Of a stretch of DNA of 64,000 nucleotides, positions 1 to 10,778 are shown piece after piece. Each line of letters begins with the position of its first letter. The stretch's first letter is position 1. Source of the DNA: Drosophila pseudoobscura (lineage: Eukaryota > Arthropoda > Insecta > Diptera > Drosophilidae); contig NC_046683.1 in assembly GCF_009870125.1 (NCBI RefSeq), forward strand, positions 60,961,869 through 61,025,868, in the 5' to 3' direction. A model generated the notes under the pieces. It saw nothing but the letters and a program-made list of their open reading frames with translations, was not told the origin of the DNA and ran no database searches. The position numbers and the translations under genes are program-made.

Positions 1-832
1 AGCCAGTGGAATTTCTCCACCTCCAACTGCAGAATGGCTTCCTTAAAGTCCAGCTCATCGATCTTCTTGGCAGCAGGGCAACTATGGTCCATGGTCTTTT
101 CCTCGATTCTACTTTGGTGATTCTGTAGCTCAGTCTCGTATAAGGAATCAGAGCAGTCAATGGGATCCACTGATGATTCGGTTTCGGATCTCAGATACTC
201 CTCATTGAGGGAGTCGTCGTTGCTGAATATCGATGAGCGCGGATGGTTGAAGTCAGTGTTCCACGCGCTATTGCTCATGGAAGATTCAAAATTGAAATCG
301 GCGCCAAACATGTCAACCAGCTGATCATAGTGCGGGCACAATTGCAACAAGGTCTCTGCAAACATTTGCAAATCGTTATCACAAAAAGCATTTTTGGTAA
401 GTAATAAGTTTACCTCTAACTCTGACGGGATCATCAATCTCTGCTCCTTTCGTCTTCATCCAGGTGTTGGCCTTCTGTAGAGTACCCTTTAGATATCTTA
501 GCTTGCATTTAAATGTGTTCCAAGAGCCGCTTATCTTGGTTTCCTCTATCAGTTTCGTGTAGTACTTTCTTGCCGTGGGCTTCTATTAAATGATTGTTGT
601 CGTTTTCAAAAGCTCAAGTCTGAATCGGTTGAGGATAATGGTTACCTCGATATTGCCGTGCCTAGAGATGTATGTTAGCATAGATTTTATTTCCTCATCA
701 TTCCATTTCTTTATGGTTGTAACTTTCCGATGCCATTTAAGTGGTTTTGCTGCGAATATACATACAAAATATTTATTCCTGATTAATCATAGGTGTTCTG
801 CGTTTACACTAACTGGTTTTGTTTGCAGGCAT
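1..832 (-). CDS. Myb/SANT-like DNA-binding domain protein, 5' part (runs off left edge)
   Basis: Four exons join in frame on the minus strand: 832-814, 749-646, 582-414 and 355 to beyond base 1, all with GT-AG introns. The start is the ATG at 832; a 19-nt first coding exon (MPANKT) joins by a split Thr codon to TKPLKWHRKVTTIKKW. Residues ~22-97 look like a Myb/SANT-type trihelix: WNDEE near its start, SGSWNTFKCKLRYLKG in the middle, and WMKTKGAEIDDP at its end, with the regularly spaced tryptophans typical of the fold. An acidic, Ser-rich linker follows. The reading frame is still open at base 1, so the C terminus is missing. By family, a nuclear sequence-specific DNA-binding protein; target unknown. 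It is divergent from TRAPPC12, with 236 bp between start codons. I do not recognise the specific gene. Confidence 0.72.
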
Positions 833-899
833 GTTCTGGGAAAGGTTTTATTTTGATTGCCTGTTTGTTTTTTGGTTGTTTTTTGTTGAAATTAGAGGT

Positions 900-975
900 G
901 TCAGGCCATCGAAGGCACTATCGATAGTATCCATGTTATGGTTTTGCTATTATCATGATACTATCGATATTGTTT
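900..975. promoter_or_regulatory. Bidirectional promoter with two DRE sites
   Basis: Two perfect DRE octamers (TATCGATA) at 919-926 and 962-969 lie between the divergent Myb/SANT-like gene and TRAPPC12. DREs bound by DREF are typical of fly housekeeping promoters. The spacing of 43 bp and the position between two start codons fit a shared promoter. Start sites cannot be read from the sequence. Confidence 0.7.
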
Positions 976-1068
976 TGGCCATATTCTAATAGTAGGCTGT
1001 TTTTCCTGGTATTATTGCTCGAAATACCAGAAACATACCAGCAAATTAGTATAGGAAACGCGAAAGAA

Positions 1069-2698
1069 ATGTCAAGTAAATCTAATCTTAGCGAATACTT
1101 TGCTAATGATCCACCTAGTTTTTTTGATGAGCTGACGAATAAACCCAAGTCCAAGGAGATACCAGCAGAAAGTATTGTCAGTGGCACCAGCAGCGGTACC
1201 AGCAACAATATGTTGTCAAACACATTCACAGGTTTCTTTCAACCTCCCGAATTTGTGGAAACACCTGAGCTAGAGGAGCCCATCAAAGTTACCGACGAGG
1301 TCCGTAATTTGTGGGAGCTGCCCCGCGAAAATGACCACAGTAAATTGATTATGCCTGGCATACACCTACAACACGATCTGGTCGGTGAGATACAGAATCT
1401 TGTTAGAGCTTTTCACCTTATTACCACCTATTTCAGCCCGATCCCATCAGTGTGGCAGTGACCCAGCACCTTGGAGAAGCTGAATTGGCAAACCGGAAGA
1501 TCCTGGGCGTGGACGATGTCACCCAAGACGAGCGGGGCCTGAGGAACCTAATCCATGCTGGCTGCCTCCGCACGGCAGTCAATTTAACTGGCCGACTTTT
1601 GACGGTCTACGGCCAGGGCTATGGACGTGCTGGACAGCCAGCCAAGCATTCCCCTCACTCGCTGCAGCTGTGGTTCACTCGCCTGGCGCTGCTGGCCAAG
1701 CTGGGCGAATTCGAGCTGCTGCAGACCGAAGCGGAACCCTTTGGACAGCTCACAGCACCGGATGTGTTCTACGATTTCTATCCCGAGATGTACAATGGAA
1801 AAAGTGGGTCCATAGCGTGCTTCTCGTTCCGCCTGCTACTCGCCGAGCTGCCCATTTACATGGGAAAGCCCCACGTAGCCCTGGACAGGCTGTCGGAACT
1901 GCATGTGACTAGCAATGAGATCAAGCAGCATTATATACAGATGCAGAACAAGACTGCCGAGCAATTCTGGCAAAAGCGGTGCGAGAGGGTCTTGCACTCC
2001 ATTATAAACTGTGGCCTGATGGTAAGTCCCAAGGGTTTACATGGAACATAAATTTATAATTTAATGAAACCCACACGTGTAGATGAAGAAATTCAGTATG
2101 ATTGATGATATAATGGATGGAACCCTGTTGAAACGCTCGAACCTGAGCAAGGACGACCAGCGATCTCTGTACTCGGCCTGGGGTCGCATCTATTTGCAAA
2201 TCGGTGATATCTTTGGGGCGGAGCAAAAGTTTGCCGTCTCCCGGCGACTGCGAGAAATGTAAGCTTTGAATATTTCATAGATGGATAAATGTATTCTGAT
2301 TATACTCCTTTTACAGGAACTCTGCGCCTGATCTAAGGGACCTTATGGACAAGGGCCTTATAGCAGTGGCCAAAAACGATTTTCCCGAAGCGTACCTCAT
2401 ATTTCAAAAGGCTTTGCACTTGGATTCTGGCAATACGTTGATCCTGAACAACATGGGAGTGTGCCTGCTGTACGCTGGGAAGCTCAAGGATGCCATTAAT
2501 CTGTATGAGCATGCCATTAACCAGAATCCCCAGAGATCCCTGAACGAGAGCCTGCTGGTTAATCTGTCGACTTTGTACGAGCTGGAGTCCAACAACTCGA
2601 AGGCGAAAAAGTTCAACTTGCTGCGGTTGATCAACAGATACAAGCCAGATCTCAATATTAGCATAGAAATTTGCCTTAAATTGCAGACGATCAACTAA
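1069..2698 (+). CDS. TRAPPC12: TRAPPC12 (TTC15-like) TRAPP III tethering complex subunit
   Basis: The start is set at the ATG at 1069 (MSSKSNLSEYFAND); an upstream in-frame ATG at 955 overlaps the promoter region and encodes an unlikely hydrophobic leader. The first exon ends at 1380 or 1384 and the second starts at 1437 or 1459 (see findings). Later exons are clear: to 2021, 2083-2258, and 2317-2698. The middle carries the family block QDERGLRNLIHAGC...AVNLTGRLLTVYGQGYG, and the C-terminal half is TPR-like helical repeats, clearest at YLIFQKALHLDSGNTLILNNMGVCLLYAGKLKDAINLYEHA. By family, the protein is a subunit of the TRAPP complex that activates Rab GTPases in ER-Golgi traffic and autophagy. 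Length is near 490 aa. The polyadenylation signal AATAAA follows at 2748. Confidence 0.88.
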
Positions 2699-2747
2699 AT
2701 ATAGAGTAACTTATTTATTTTTGTTACACACATTCCAACACCCTTAG

Positions 2748-2753
2748 AATAAA
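2748..2753 (+). terminator. Polyadenylation signal of TRAPPC12
   Basis: A canonical AATAAA lies 50 bp after the TRAPPC12 stop codon, in a short AT-rich 3' UTR. Confidence 0.65.
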
Positions 2754-2811
2754 ATTTCACAAGATATCTTGTGTTGTTCAGTATTATTCAAGTCCATCCT
2801 TGGTTTGTGCA

Positions 2812-3033
2812 ATCGATATGAAAAAAATACCACGCAATCGATACCATCGCGGACCTATCGCTGCGTAGGCCATCTCAAATCGACTTCCCAGTATCGGTCG
2901 CCTGAAAAAGAATTTGAGAAGAATTTATTTATAAATTTCCATAGAAAATCGCGGGAATATTTACGTATAGAATACGCCTAAATGTTTGGAAACACGTAGC
3001 GAGTGTTTATCTGAATAGGATAGTTGGAAATAG
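2812..3033 (+). promoter_or_regulatory. PCIF1 promoter and noncoding first exon
   Basis: DRE-like ATCGATA cores occur at 2812-2818 and 2837-2843, and the 11-mer AAAAATACCAC (resembling Ohler core-promoter motif 6, reverse orientation) at 2823-2833. The same 11-mer is in the Pex14/Pex16 promoter. A consensus donor (AATAG then GTGAGT) at 3033/3034 ends a probable 5' UTR exon; it would pair with the acceptor TTTCTCTCAG at 4683. Confidence 0.55.
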
Positions 3034-4683
3034 GTGAGTTTTGTGGCATTTAATGGCGTTTCAAAAGTACGGCCACACGATGCCAGGCAGCAGGCGTATA
3101 TAAAATGGAAAATATTGATGTGCTGCCTGTGGGTGCAAAAAAGAAAGTGTAGAGAAATTTTCGTTGCAGTTAGAATATTGTATATTTTGACTATACTCCT
3201 GTTTAAGCTCCTCCTGCGAATGATTCAGATTAAACGATGTTCGATCCAAACCCATTTGACTGTTTTTTTCCTTTAATTTTAGCAATTTTATTTTGTTTGG
3301 ATGTGTATAAAAAAAAAGCGCGCCATTATTTTTGTGCTATGACGTAGCCATCGGGGGCCACGAAACAAAGTGTAATTTGTTGTATTTTAGCTCATGTGCA
3401 ATTGTTTACGGCGTGCATAATGCCTTCTCTTCATTGTGTGTGTGTGTGCAGCAAATAATTTTATATAGTTTTTATTCTGCTTGTGGCGGTGCGCATACGC
3501 TAAGGTACACGCTCGTCAAAACATATACACATAACCCAGGCAAAAGGCAGAAAATCTCTATTCTTTTGCAATTTGTTTTGATTTCTCATTCGTGTGAGAG
3601 TTGTTGTCATTGGTTTTGCGCTCTCTTCGCCGTCGCTCTCTGGCTCTCTCGCTCATGCGCGCCGTCTCTCTGTGCGGACGGTTTTCCGTATGAACGTGGA
3701 GCGCAAAATCAAAATGCGCTGAGAAGAGAACTGAAATCTTTCTCACATTTGTTGGTAGAATGTCGCGCGACTTCATTCCAAAATGAATTTAAATAATTTT
3801 TTCACAACCTTCCCACGTTCCCCTGTGTGGCAGCCGCCGCCCTGAGCGATCTCGCTTCGCTGAAAGTCTGGTTTCGACTGCCGTAACGGCAGTTATCGCC
3901 TCTTTGGTGGTTGCCGTTTTTCTTCGATTTCGACGTGCACTCATTTCATTATCTCTGGTGCTGTGCTGGCATGGCTTTTTTCTAGCTAGATCTGGCTGTT
4001 TTTTTTTTTCTTTCTTTTTTTGTACATAGGATGTCTTGTGGGAATAAGTTATTGGGTATTTGCATATTTTAACACAATAATATACCAGTTGACAAATGAA
4101 CATCACCCGCTTATAATTTGTGTAGAAACTTCGTAAATAATCTTTATTTTCCCATTAGAAAATCATATTAAATAGATGGCCGTCCGCCCTTGTCTGCCTT
4201 AAAATTTGTTTTCTTCGCGCTTTTGAATCTCATTTTCCTATGTTCGGTTTTCCTAGTTATGGGACCCATATACGAGGTTAAGTCTCCATGTACTCATTCA
4301 TTCACGAAGTAATTTCTGAAGTTTTCACTCTGGCACTTGCACTTTTCCCATCCCAAATGTCACCTCGGGAATCTCTCCTCTCTCGACCATTGGCGAATAA
4401 ATACACTTTTAAGCAAACCATTTTAAAGTTAGTCCTTGTTTTTCCGTGTTTTACTACCAATCTAACGATGTAAACTTTAATGAACAAGTTATTTTTTGAG
4501 ACTTTTCATTTTTCCCGCTAGTTTTGTTTGCGAGATGCTAAAGCTGACATCACTGTTCATTTGATTTCCGCTCTTTCTCTCTAAGTTATTCTCAATCTCT
4601 CTCTCTCGCTCTTTCTCTCTCTCTCTCTCTGTCCGATGGAACTGTAAACATATGTGTATTATTTTTGTTTACCTTTCTCTCAG
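3034..4683 (+). other. First (5' UTR) intron of PCIF1
   Basis: This 1650-bp stretch has no credible coding sequence. It contains a GT run near 3437, a TCTC-rich segment around 3640-3680 that could hold an alternative start site, and a long CT tract at 4598-4632 just before the acceptor. The intron call rests on the donor at 3034 and acceptor at 4683. Confidence 0.5.
4598..4632. repeat. (CT)n microsatellite
   Basis: An interrupted CT dinucleotide tract just upstream of the PCIF1 coding exon; GAGAG sites on the minus strand. Confidence 0.85.
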
Positions 4684-4695
4684 ATCATCCACAAG

Positions 4696-7600
4696 ATGGC
4701 AGCCAACAACAGCAATAGCAATATACACAATCTGGGGCCGGGGACGGGCGCGGGACTGCCGCAATCCGTGATTGCATCCACGGGTACCCCCCTGGGGCCG
4801 ACTCCGCCAGCCACCAGCAGTGCCTCACAGAGTGCCTGGGACCAGCTAACGGCGAGTGCCTCTAACAATATGTCGCCTTCGCCGACGGCTGGAGCGCCGA
4901 CGGTGACGGGACCCATTTTAAGCGATGCACCACCCTCCCTTGGTGGTGGACACAACATGAGTGCCGGCAGCTCGCCAGTGGCCAGCTGCTCCTCCCCGTC
5001 AACGCCGACAAAGACGCACGCTCCGTCGCCGCTGGAGAGCATGGCCCACACCCCGCAAGGACCACCCACGCTGGGTCCGGGCCCGGGTGGTTACGGTGAG
5101 GAATTGACTGCCGAACTGGTGAACCAGGGCTGGCGCAAGTTCTGGTCCAAGCGGGAGAATCGTCCGTACTACTGGAACAAAGTCACGGGCGAGTCGTTGT
5201 GGGAAATGCCCGGCACGAGACCGTTCGATCCTCTCACGGATCCCCTGGGGATTTGCCATGCTGGCGGAGCCACGCCAATTCCGCCACACATGCAACAGCA
5301 GCAGCAGCACCACCACCATCTGAAGCGAAGGCCCTCTGATGACATGCACATCCATCCGAATCAGCAGCATCAGCACCACGGGGGCGGTGGACCTCCCATG
5401 AAAAAGTTCGTCCTGGCCGGACCCTGGGACCTAGAGGTGTGCACCAATGCGGTCATTGTGGAGCGTCCGCCAACACTGCTACCCCAGCCCCATCCGGAGG
5501 TTGAGGCACTGAGAGCAGCCCTAAGCATGAAGCTGCTGAAGACGTACGAGGATCTGTGCATGCGCAGGGAGAACATCAAGGCGCCGAGAGACTCCTTCAA
5601 TCGCTGGCTGATGGAGCGCAAGGTGATCGATACCGGGTGCGATCCGCTGCTGCCCAGCAGCTGCAAGCCCGAGATATCCAGCGCCATGTACCGCGAGATC
5701 ATGGCAGATATACCCATAAAGCTGGTGAAGCCCAAGTTCACTGGGGATGCTCGCAAGCAGCTCTCCAGGTACGCCGAGGCGGCCAAGCAGATCATCGAGT
5801 CCAGATCAGCGCCGCCCGAGTCGAAGAAGGTGGTCAAGTGGAATGTGGAGGACACGTTCCAGTGGCTGCGGCGGACTGTGGGCGCCAGCTATGAGGATTT
5901 CCAGGATCGGCTGGCCCACTTGAAGCGCCAGTGCGAGCCGCATCTGGTGGAGACGGTCAAGAGTTCGGTGGAGACGCTGTGCGTCAAGATCTACCATCTG
6001 TCCGCGGATCATTCCCGCAAGATACGTGAGCGGCACCTGCAGCTGTTGAAGGAGCATGGCATACCGGAGCCCACGCCACCGCCGCCGCCGCCGCACCTGA
6101 AGAAGGTATGGTGCTACCCCATCCAGTTTGCAGTGCCCTCGCCCCGCATGCCGGCCATCGAATATCTGCAGGATCGCGATCACATGATCATCAAGTATAC
6201 GCCCGCAGCCATCAATCAGCCGGATGCCCAGTACATCAACCTCACCTATCTGCAGAAGCTGGAGCAGCTCTATCGCCACAACTGCTTCGACGACAAGAAG
6301 TTCGATCTGTTCATTGGCCGCGTGTGGTGCCTGCTGAAGCGGTACCAGACCTTCCTGGGAAACTCATTGAACTCCTCGCAGGAAGCGGAGATCACCCAGG
6401 CGGCCTTGCCAGTGCCGGTGTTCGAGTGCCTTCATCGTCATTTCGGTGTCAGCTTTGAATGCTTTGCCTCGCCATTCAATTCCTATTTCCGGCAATACTG
6501 CTCCGCGTTCGCGGACACGGATGCCTACTTCGGGTCCCGAGGGTGCGTTCACACACATTTCATTTCCTACTGTTCCACAATATATGTATGATTGATTTCC
6601 GCAGGCCCTTCTTGGAGTTTAAGCCCGTGTCGGGGTCCTTCCAAGTGAATCCTCCACATTGTGAGGAATTGATTGAAGCTTCCTTGGTGCATATTGACAA
6701 ACTGTTGACCGATACCATGGAACCGCTGAGGTAGGGTGTTTCCAGCTCCCCATCTCGAACATAAAATACATTCCGTTCTCTTGACCCTCTTAGCTTCATT
6801 GTTTTTGTGCCCGAATGGAAGAGCATATCCAGGCTGGACGAGAGCATGTACAAGCGCCGCTCAATGGTGGTCCTGGGCATGGCCCACGAGTACAGGCATG
6901 GCTACCAGCATATGTTGCAGAAGTAAGCATACACACGGACTCCTCCGGCTGCAGCAAGAACTATTCCTAATTACTAATTGTTTTTCGTACAGATCGGAAG
7001 TGCTTATCAAGTGCATGCAGGGCACCCAGGTAGTCTGGCTGCAGAACAGCGCCGGATACGCACGCTGGGGACCCAATGAGAATCGTGTGGAGGCACTGCG
7101 CGAGGCCTTCCGGCCGCAGCGGGATCGCGAGCGTGAACGGATGGCAGTGGCTGCCGCCGCTGGGGCCAGCAGCCATCCCAGCCAGCAGTCGCCAGCAGCC
7201 ACGCCCCCATCGTCGACATCGGGAGCGGCCACAGTGGCGGCATCAACGCCTACAACGTCCAGCACAGCAAACAGTGGCAGCGCCAGCAATGCCACAGCCA
7301 TTACAACGAGCGCCAGCAGCATCAGCAACAGCATCCCATCCCCAGCCTCATCTTCTTCCATTTTGACGCCTCTTTCGCCACACACGCCCACTGGGAATCC
7401 GCCGCCGCAGTTCCCGCCAACCATAAGCAATACGAGCAACAGCAGCAATCTAGTGGCTGCCTCGCCCACAATGAGTGTACAAAGTGACTGCTCATCGCCC
7501 TCATCGTCCACGATGTCGCTCTCCCCGGCACCAGCCTCCGGCGGCTATCCGGATGGCGGGAGCTCGGCAACAGCGGCTGCTGTTAGCATTACGGCCACGG

Positions 7601-7698
7601 CCAGCACTTCGGCGGCAAGCACTGCCTCAGCATTTGGCCAGGCGACCAGCATCAATAGCTCAGCAACCACCCAGGCAGCCATCAATTCGGCTGTCTAG
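4696..7698 (+). CDS. Pcif1: PCIF1, WW-domain protein binding phospho-CTD of RNA polymerase II
   Basis: Four coding exons, 4696-6542, 6605-6730, 6794-6922 and 6993-7698, give about 935 aa. The ATG at 4696 (MAANNSNSN) is chosen because an acceptor lies just upstream at 4683. A Pro/Ser/Thr-rich N terminus leads to a WW domain at residues ~140-175 ([20 protein letters not shown] then WEMP), a His/Gln-rich stretch, and the conserved PCIF1 helical and methyltransferase-fold region (~260-780). The Ser/Ala/Thr-rich tail of about 190 residues is fly-style low complexity. By family, mammalian PCIF1 makes cap-adjacent m6Am in the nucleus and binds the Ser5-phosphorylated CTD through its WW domain. Here the catalytic NPPF position reads NPPH (residues ~631-634), which fits the reported lack of methyltransferase activity of Drosophila PCIF1. 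Codon use is strongly coding and the ends agree with the family. Confidence 0.92.
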
Positions 7699-9344
7699 AA
7701 GGCAAGGAAAAGCCAAGGCTTAGCACACAGCAGATAGCAGCCAGCAGCCAGCAGCCTGCTACTTCAATACGAGTATCCATATTGTTCTATTTTTTTTTTT
7801 TTTCGATACTATCTGTGCACTTTTGGGCTAAGTACCACAACCGTTGTGTTTACTTCAATTAGGATAAATATTAGGGGATATTGCATGAGGAAAACAATGA
7901 GTAATTGGGGGACGGCTCCCACCACGCTGAGTGCCGAAGAATCTATCTATCTTGTTATACACTTTTTCTACGCTATGCTAAATCCTATATCTATATTGAT
8001 GATGAGTTTTACATTTTCAAGTTCTTGGCATTTGGGTGCCGGGATGTCCCCAACCCCCAATACCCAATCCGTTCAGTGTTAGGGCAAGCAACAAGTTATA
8101 CATTTTAAGTGTAAATATGTTATATTTAAGTTGAAATAGTTGATAGACACCGGCCTGGCCGTCGTTTATCTTACAAGCATAAAGTACGAGAGCATGAGAG
8201 CATGCGTGTAGTAATTATAGTCCCCCCAAAACAAAGCTACCCGAAGAAAGGACTCGTAACGATGCATACATAGTATGGGTAGTGTGGGGCATGGGTATGG
8301 TACGTGGATTTCCCATCCTTGTTTTGGGGGGGCGTTGCAAAATGGTTTTCCATTCAACAAAACAGAAACTGATACAAGAGCATCAAATAATAAACCAACA
8401 CACTGTAATCATACATATACAGAAAACGAACTCTAAAGCCCCTAAAACAATCTTTTGTGAGACTATTAACATATTATAGGATACATTTACCTTAAACAAT
8501 TATTGCAAACAATTATTTGAATACTGAATACTGAATATCGCACGTGTACCAAGGCGATAAACGTACGTTAAAGCTAAAGTAAGTAGAAGAAACAGAATGC
8601 AGAATGTGGAATGCGCAAGAGAACCAAAATTTTGTAATGAAACCTACGTACACCTACGCACCCGCGCACAATAAACGACAACCATTTGGTATGGTCCGAC
8701 AGCTCCGAGATCTCCAGAGAGTTTCGAATGGTTGGTACTTTCCTCGATTTCTCGATGGAAACTCTAAACTCCCTGAAGGCCTCGGAGGGACTCGCGGCAA
8801 GCCAAGCAGAACACTTGAACACACAACTAAAGGGAATTTAGCCAATTTATAGAATGTAGCACTCGGCAAACAAATTTATAGAAATCAATTAACATTTAAG
8901 TCGAAATTTATTAAACGAATTAACAAACGAATATGACAGATCCCCAAACCCCAATACACACCACGTATCGCATCGTATCCGTATCCGTATCGTATCGTAA
9001 ACAAAAAGCATTTTTGCGCTTAATTAAACAACATTTTTTTTCGATTCAAATCTGTTATGTAAACCTTTTTTATTACATATTATTATTATATTATATAGAC
9101 ATCGTATCGCATAAGTGTGTGAGTGAGTGTGTAAACCTCTTGGATATGGATTAGCTGTTTGGAGAGCGTGTACTCGTATAAAGAAAAACTTAAATGGCTA
9201 TAAACGCAAAGAAAAAAAAACAAACCAAAAGTCTCAAAGGCATTCAAGGGGGGAAATTCAATATACAAACGTTGCAGCTAAGTATCATACTATATAGCTA
9301 ATCTATATGGTGTAGTAGTCCATATGGCCACATGGCGAGCCTCT
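7699..9344. other. 3' UTRs of PCIF1 (+) and Pex14 (-), convergent
   Basis: No coding sequence is supported here. There is an AATAAA at 8389-8394 (plus) for PCIF1 and a TTTATT at 9069-9074 that reads AATAAA on the minus strand for Pex14. Other content: a T-run near 7790, a GTATC/CGTATC pentamer repeat at 8965-9000, and AT-rich sequence. The 3' UTR of PCIF1 would be about 700 bp if the 8389 signal is used. Confidence 0.5.
8965..9000. repeat. (CGTAT)n-like pentamer repeat
   Basis: Imperfect tandem CGTATC/CGTAT units in the convergent 3' region of PCIF1 and Pex14. Confidence 0.75.
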
Positions 9345-10330
9345 CTACATGATCTCCAGGCTGGAGTCGCTGTTCTTTGTTACCACCTCGGTTTCGGAGG
9401 AGCCAGAGCCGGAGCCAGCATCGTCGCCCTTCTCATTGTCATCCGACGGACTGTGGAGATGATGATGGTGCGGCGAGCTGGCCAACTGCCAGGCGGGAAT
9501 GGATGGCACTGTCACTGGAGCCACGGGCGAGGCGAACTGCTTGCGATTCAACAGCAGACCCTTGATGGCATCCAAGTCGCTGCGAAAGTTGCTAAACTCG
9601 CGATTCAGCTGCTGGGCGTGATCCCTTTGCTGGCTGGTGATCAAGTCCTTGACCACAGAGATCTCCTTGTTGAGGTCCTCGGTGCGTGTCTCGACCTTTT
9701 TGTCGATGTCCTCCAAAACCTCCTCCACGGGCTTCTTCTTGGGCTTGCCAAACAGATATGGCGCAATGAATTTCTGTTCGAATTGGAGGATTCAATGGGT
9801 CAGCCATAGTGTTCTGTATTGCCTGTGAATCACCCCACTCCCAACTCACCTTCCAGAACAGGTACACCGCATAGATGACCCCACTAAACAGGGCCGTCGA
9901 ATGGATTATCTCCCGTATGCGGCCGAAAATTGTTGGCTGCAGTTGCAGAGCCTGCACCTGGGAGCCAATGTTGATAACCGTGTTGGGATTGTTCGGATCT
10001 TGGGTAAAAACGCCGGCCCTCTCGCAAGCCAACTGTATTTCATGGGCCGTCAGACCTTTGGACCGTAGGAATTGTTGCTTCTGGATAAGCGTTGTGTGCC
10101 GCACTTTGGTGTTTTGTAGAAAGCTCACAGCAGTGGTTATCTTTTACATAGTTGAACGGATTATTTTATAGATTAGACAAAGCCAAAGTGCAAGGGGGAC
10201 GGGTGCAATTTACCAGAGACTCACGGGGTGTCTCCTGCAGCAGCTCCTCGCCGGCACCGAAATCCTGCACCGACGTGCTGGTGGTGGCCATAATGGTTGT
10301 GTCCCCAGTATCCGTATTGTTGCTGGACAT
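9345..10330 (-). CDS. Pex14: Pex14, docking peroxin of the peroxisomal import machinery
   Basis: Three exons (10330-10214, 10140-9850, 9773-9345) join in phase 0 to give 278 aa. The second junction (TTC TGG AAG / AAA TTC ATT) restores FWKKFIAPYLFGK. Residues ~36-85 match the Pex14 N-terminal domain that binds Pex5 and Pex19: RESLITTAVSFLQNTKVR, then FLRSKGLTAHEIQLACERAG. This choice of first junction (CTG then GTAAAT donor; acceptor before ATAACC) gives the best family match. A hydrophobic segment near 115-138 (LFSGVIYAVYLFW) is the membrane anchor, followed by a coiled coil (VLEDIDKKVETRTEDLNKEI). The C terminus is acidic and Ser/Gly-rich. By family it docks cargo-loaded Pex5 at the peroxisome membrane. 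It is divergent from Pex16, 448 bp apart. Confidence 0.92.
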
Positions 10331-10778
10331 TTTAATATCTACTTTTAATTCAATTTTGTTGTTTTCCTTTAACCCCGGGACCCAAAAATCAGTCGCAGTA
10401 TTTCTGTCTGAAAGCCTATAGTGAAATAAGTATGAGGTGGGGCCAAATCGAAACTATTGCTTGCCCTACTATGTATGACGTCACAAAAATAAGTCAAGTG
10501 CTTTCGTTGAGGTGAATTACCAAACAAATGAAGAACAAAAATAGAAAAACTAGGTAAAAAAAATGTAATACAAATGTTTGTCATTGAAGATATTTGTCAA
10601 ATTATGCAAATAAATGATTGAAATTTGGCTTAGGTTTTTTAGCGTCACCTTTTCAGCGACCGCAGAGTCACCCTAACGCGTTGTAAAAATACCACATCGG
10701 CCATAGCCGCCTACGATTAAGGTAATCGTACTTTTATTTTTTAGTTCATTCGTGGAAAACAAACGAATTTTTCAAAAA
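10331..10778. promoter_or_regulatory. Shared divergent promoter of Pex14 and Pex16
   Basis: This 448-bp gap separates the two start codons. It contains AAAAATACCAC at 10685-10695, identical to an element upstream of PCIF1, next to GC-richer sequence (GCGTCACC, GCGACCGCAG, AACGCG) around 10640-10680 that is a likely start region for Pex16. No TATA box is evident. Confidence 0.5.

Noticed and set aside
954..1068. Upstream in-frame ATG giving TRAPPC12 a hydrophobic leader
   Set aside because: It overlaps the second DRE and encodes a hydrophobic stretch unlike TRAPP subunits; the ATG at 1069 is the better start.
6861..7511. Long minus-strand frame over the PCIF1 tail
   Set aside because: Antisense shadow of the Ser/Ala/Thr-rich coding sequence of PCIF1.
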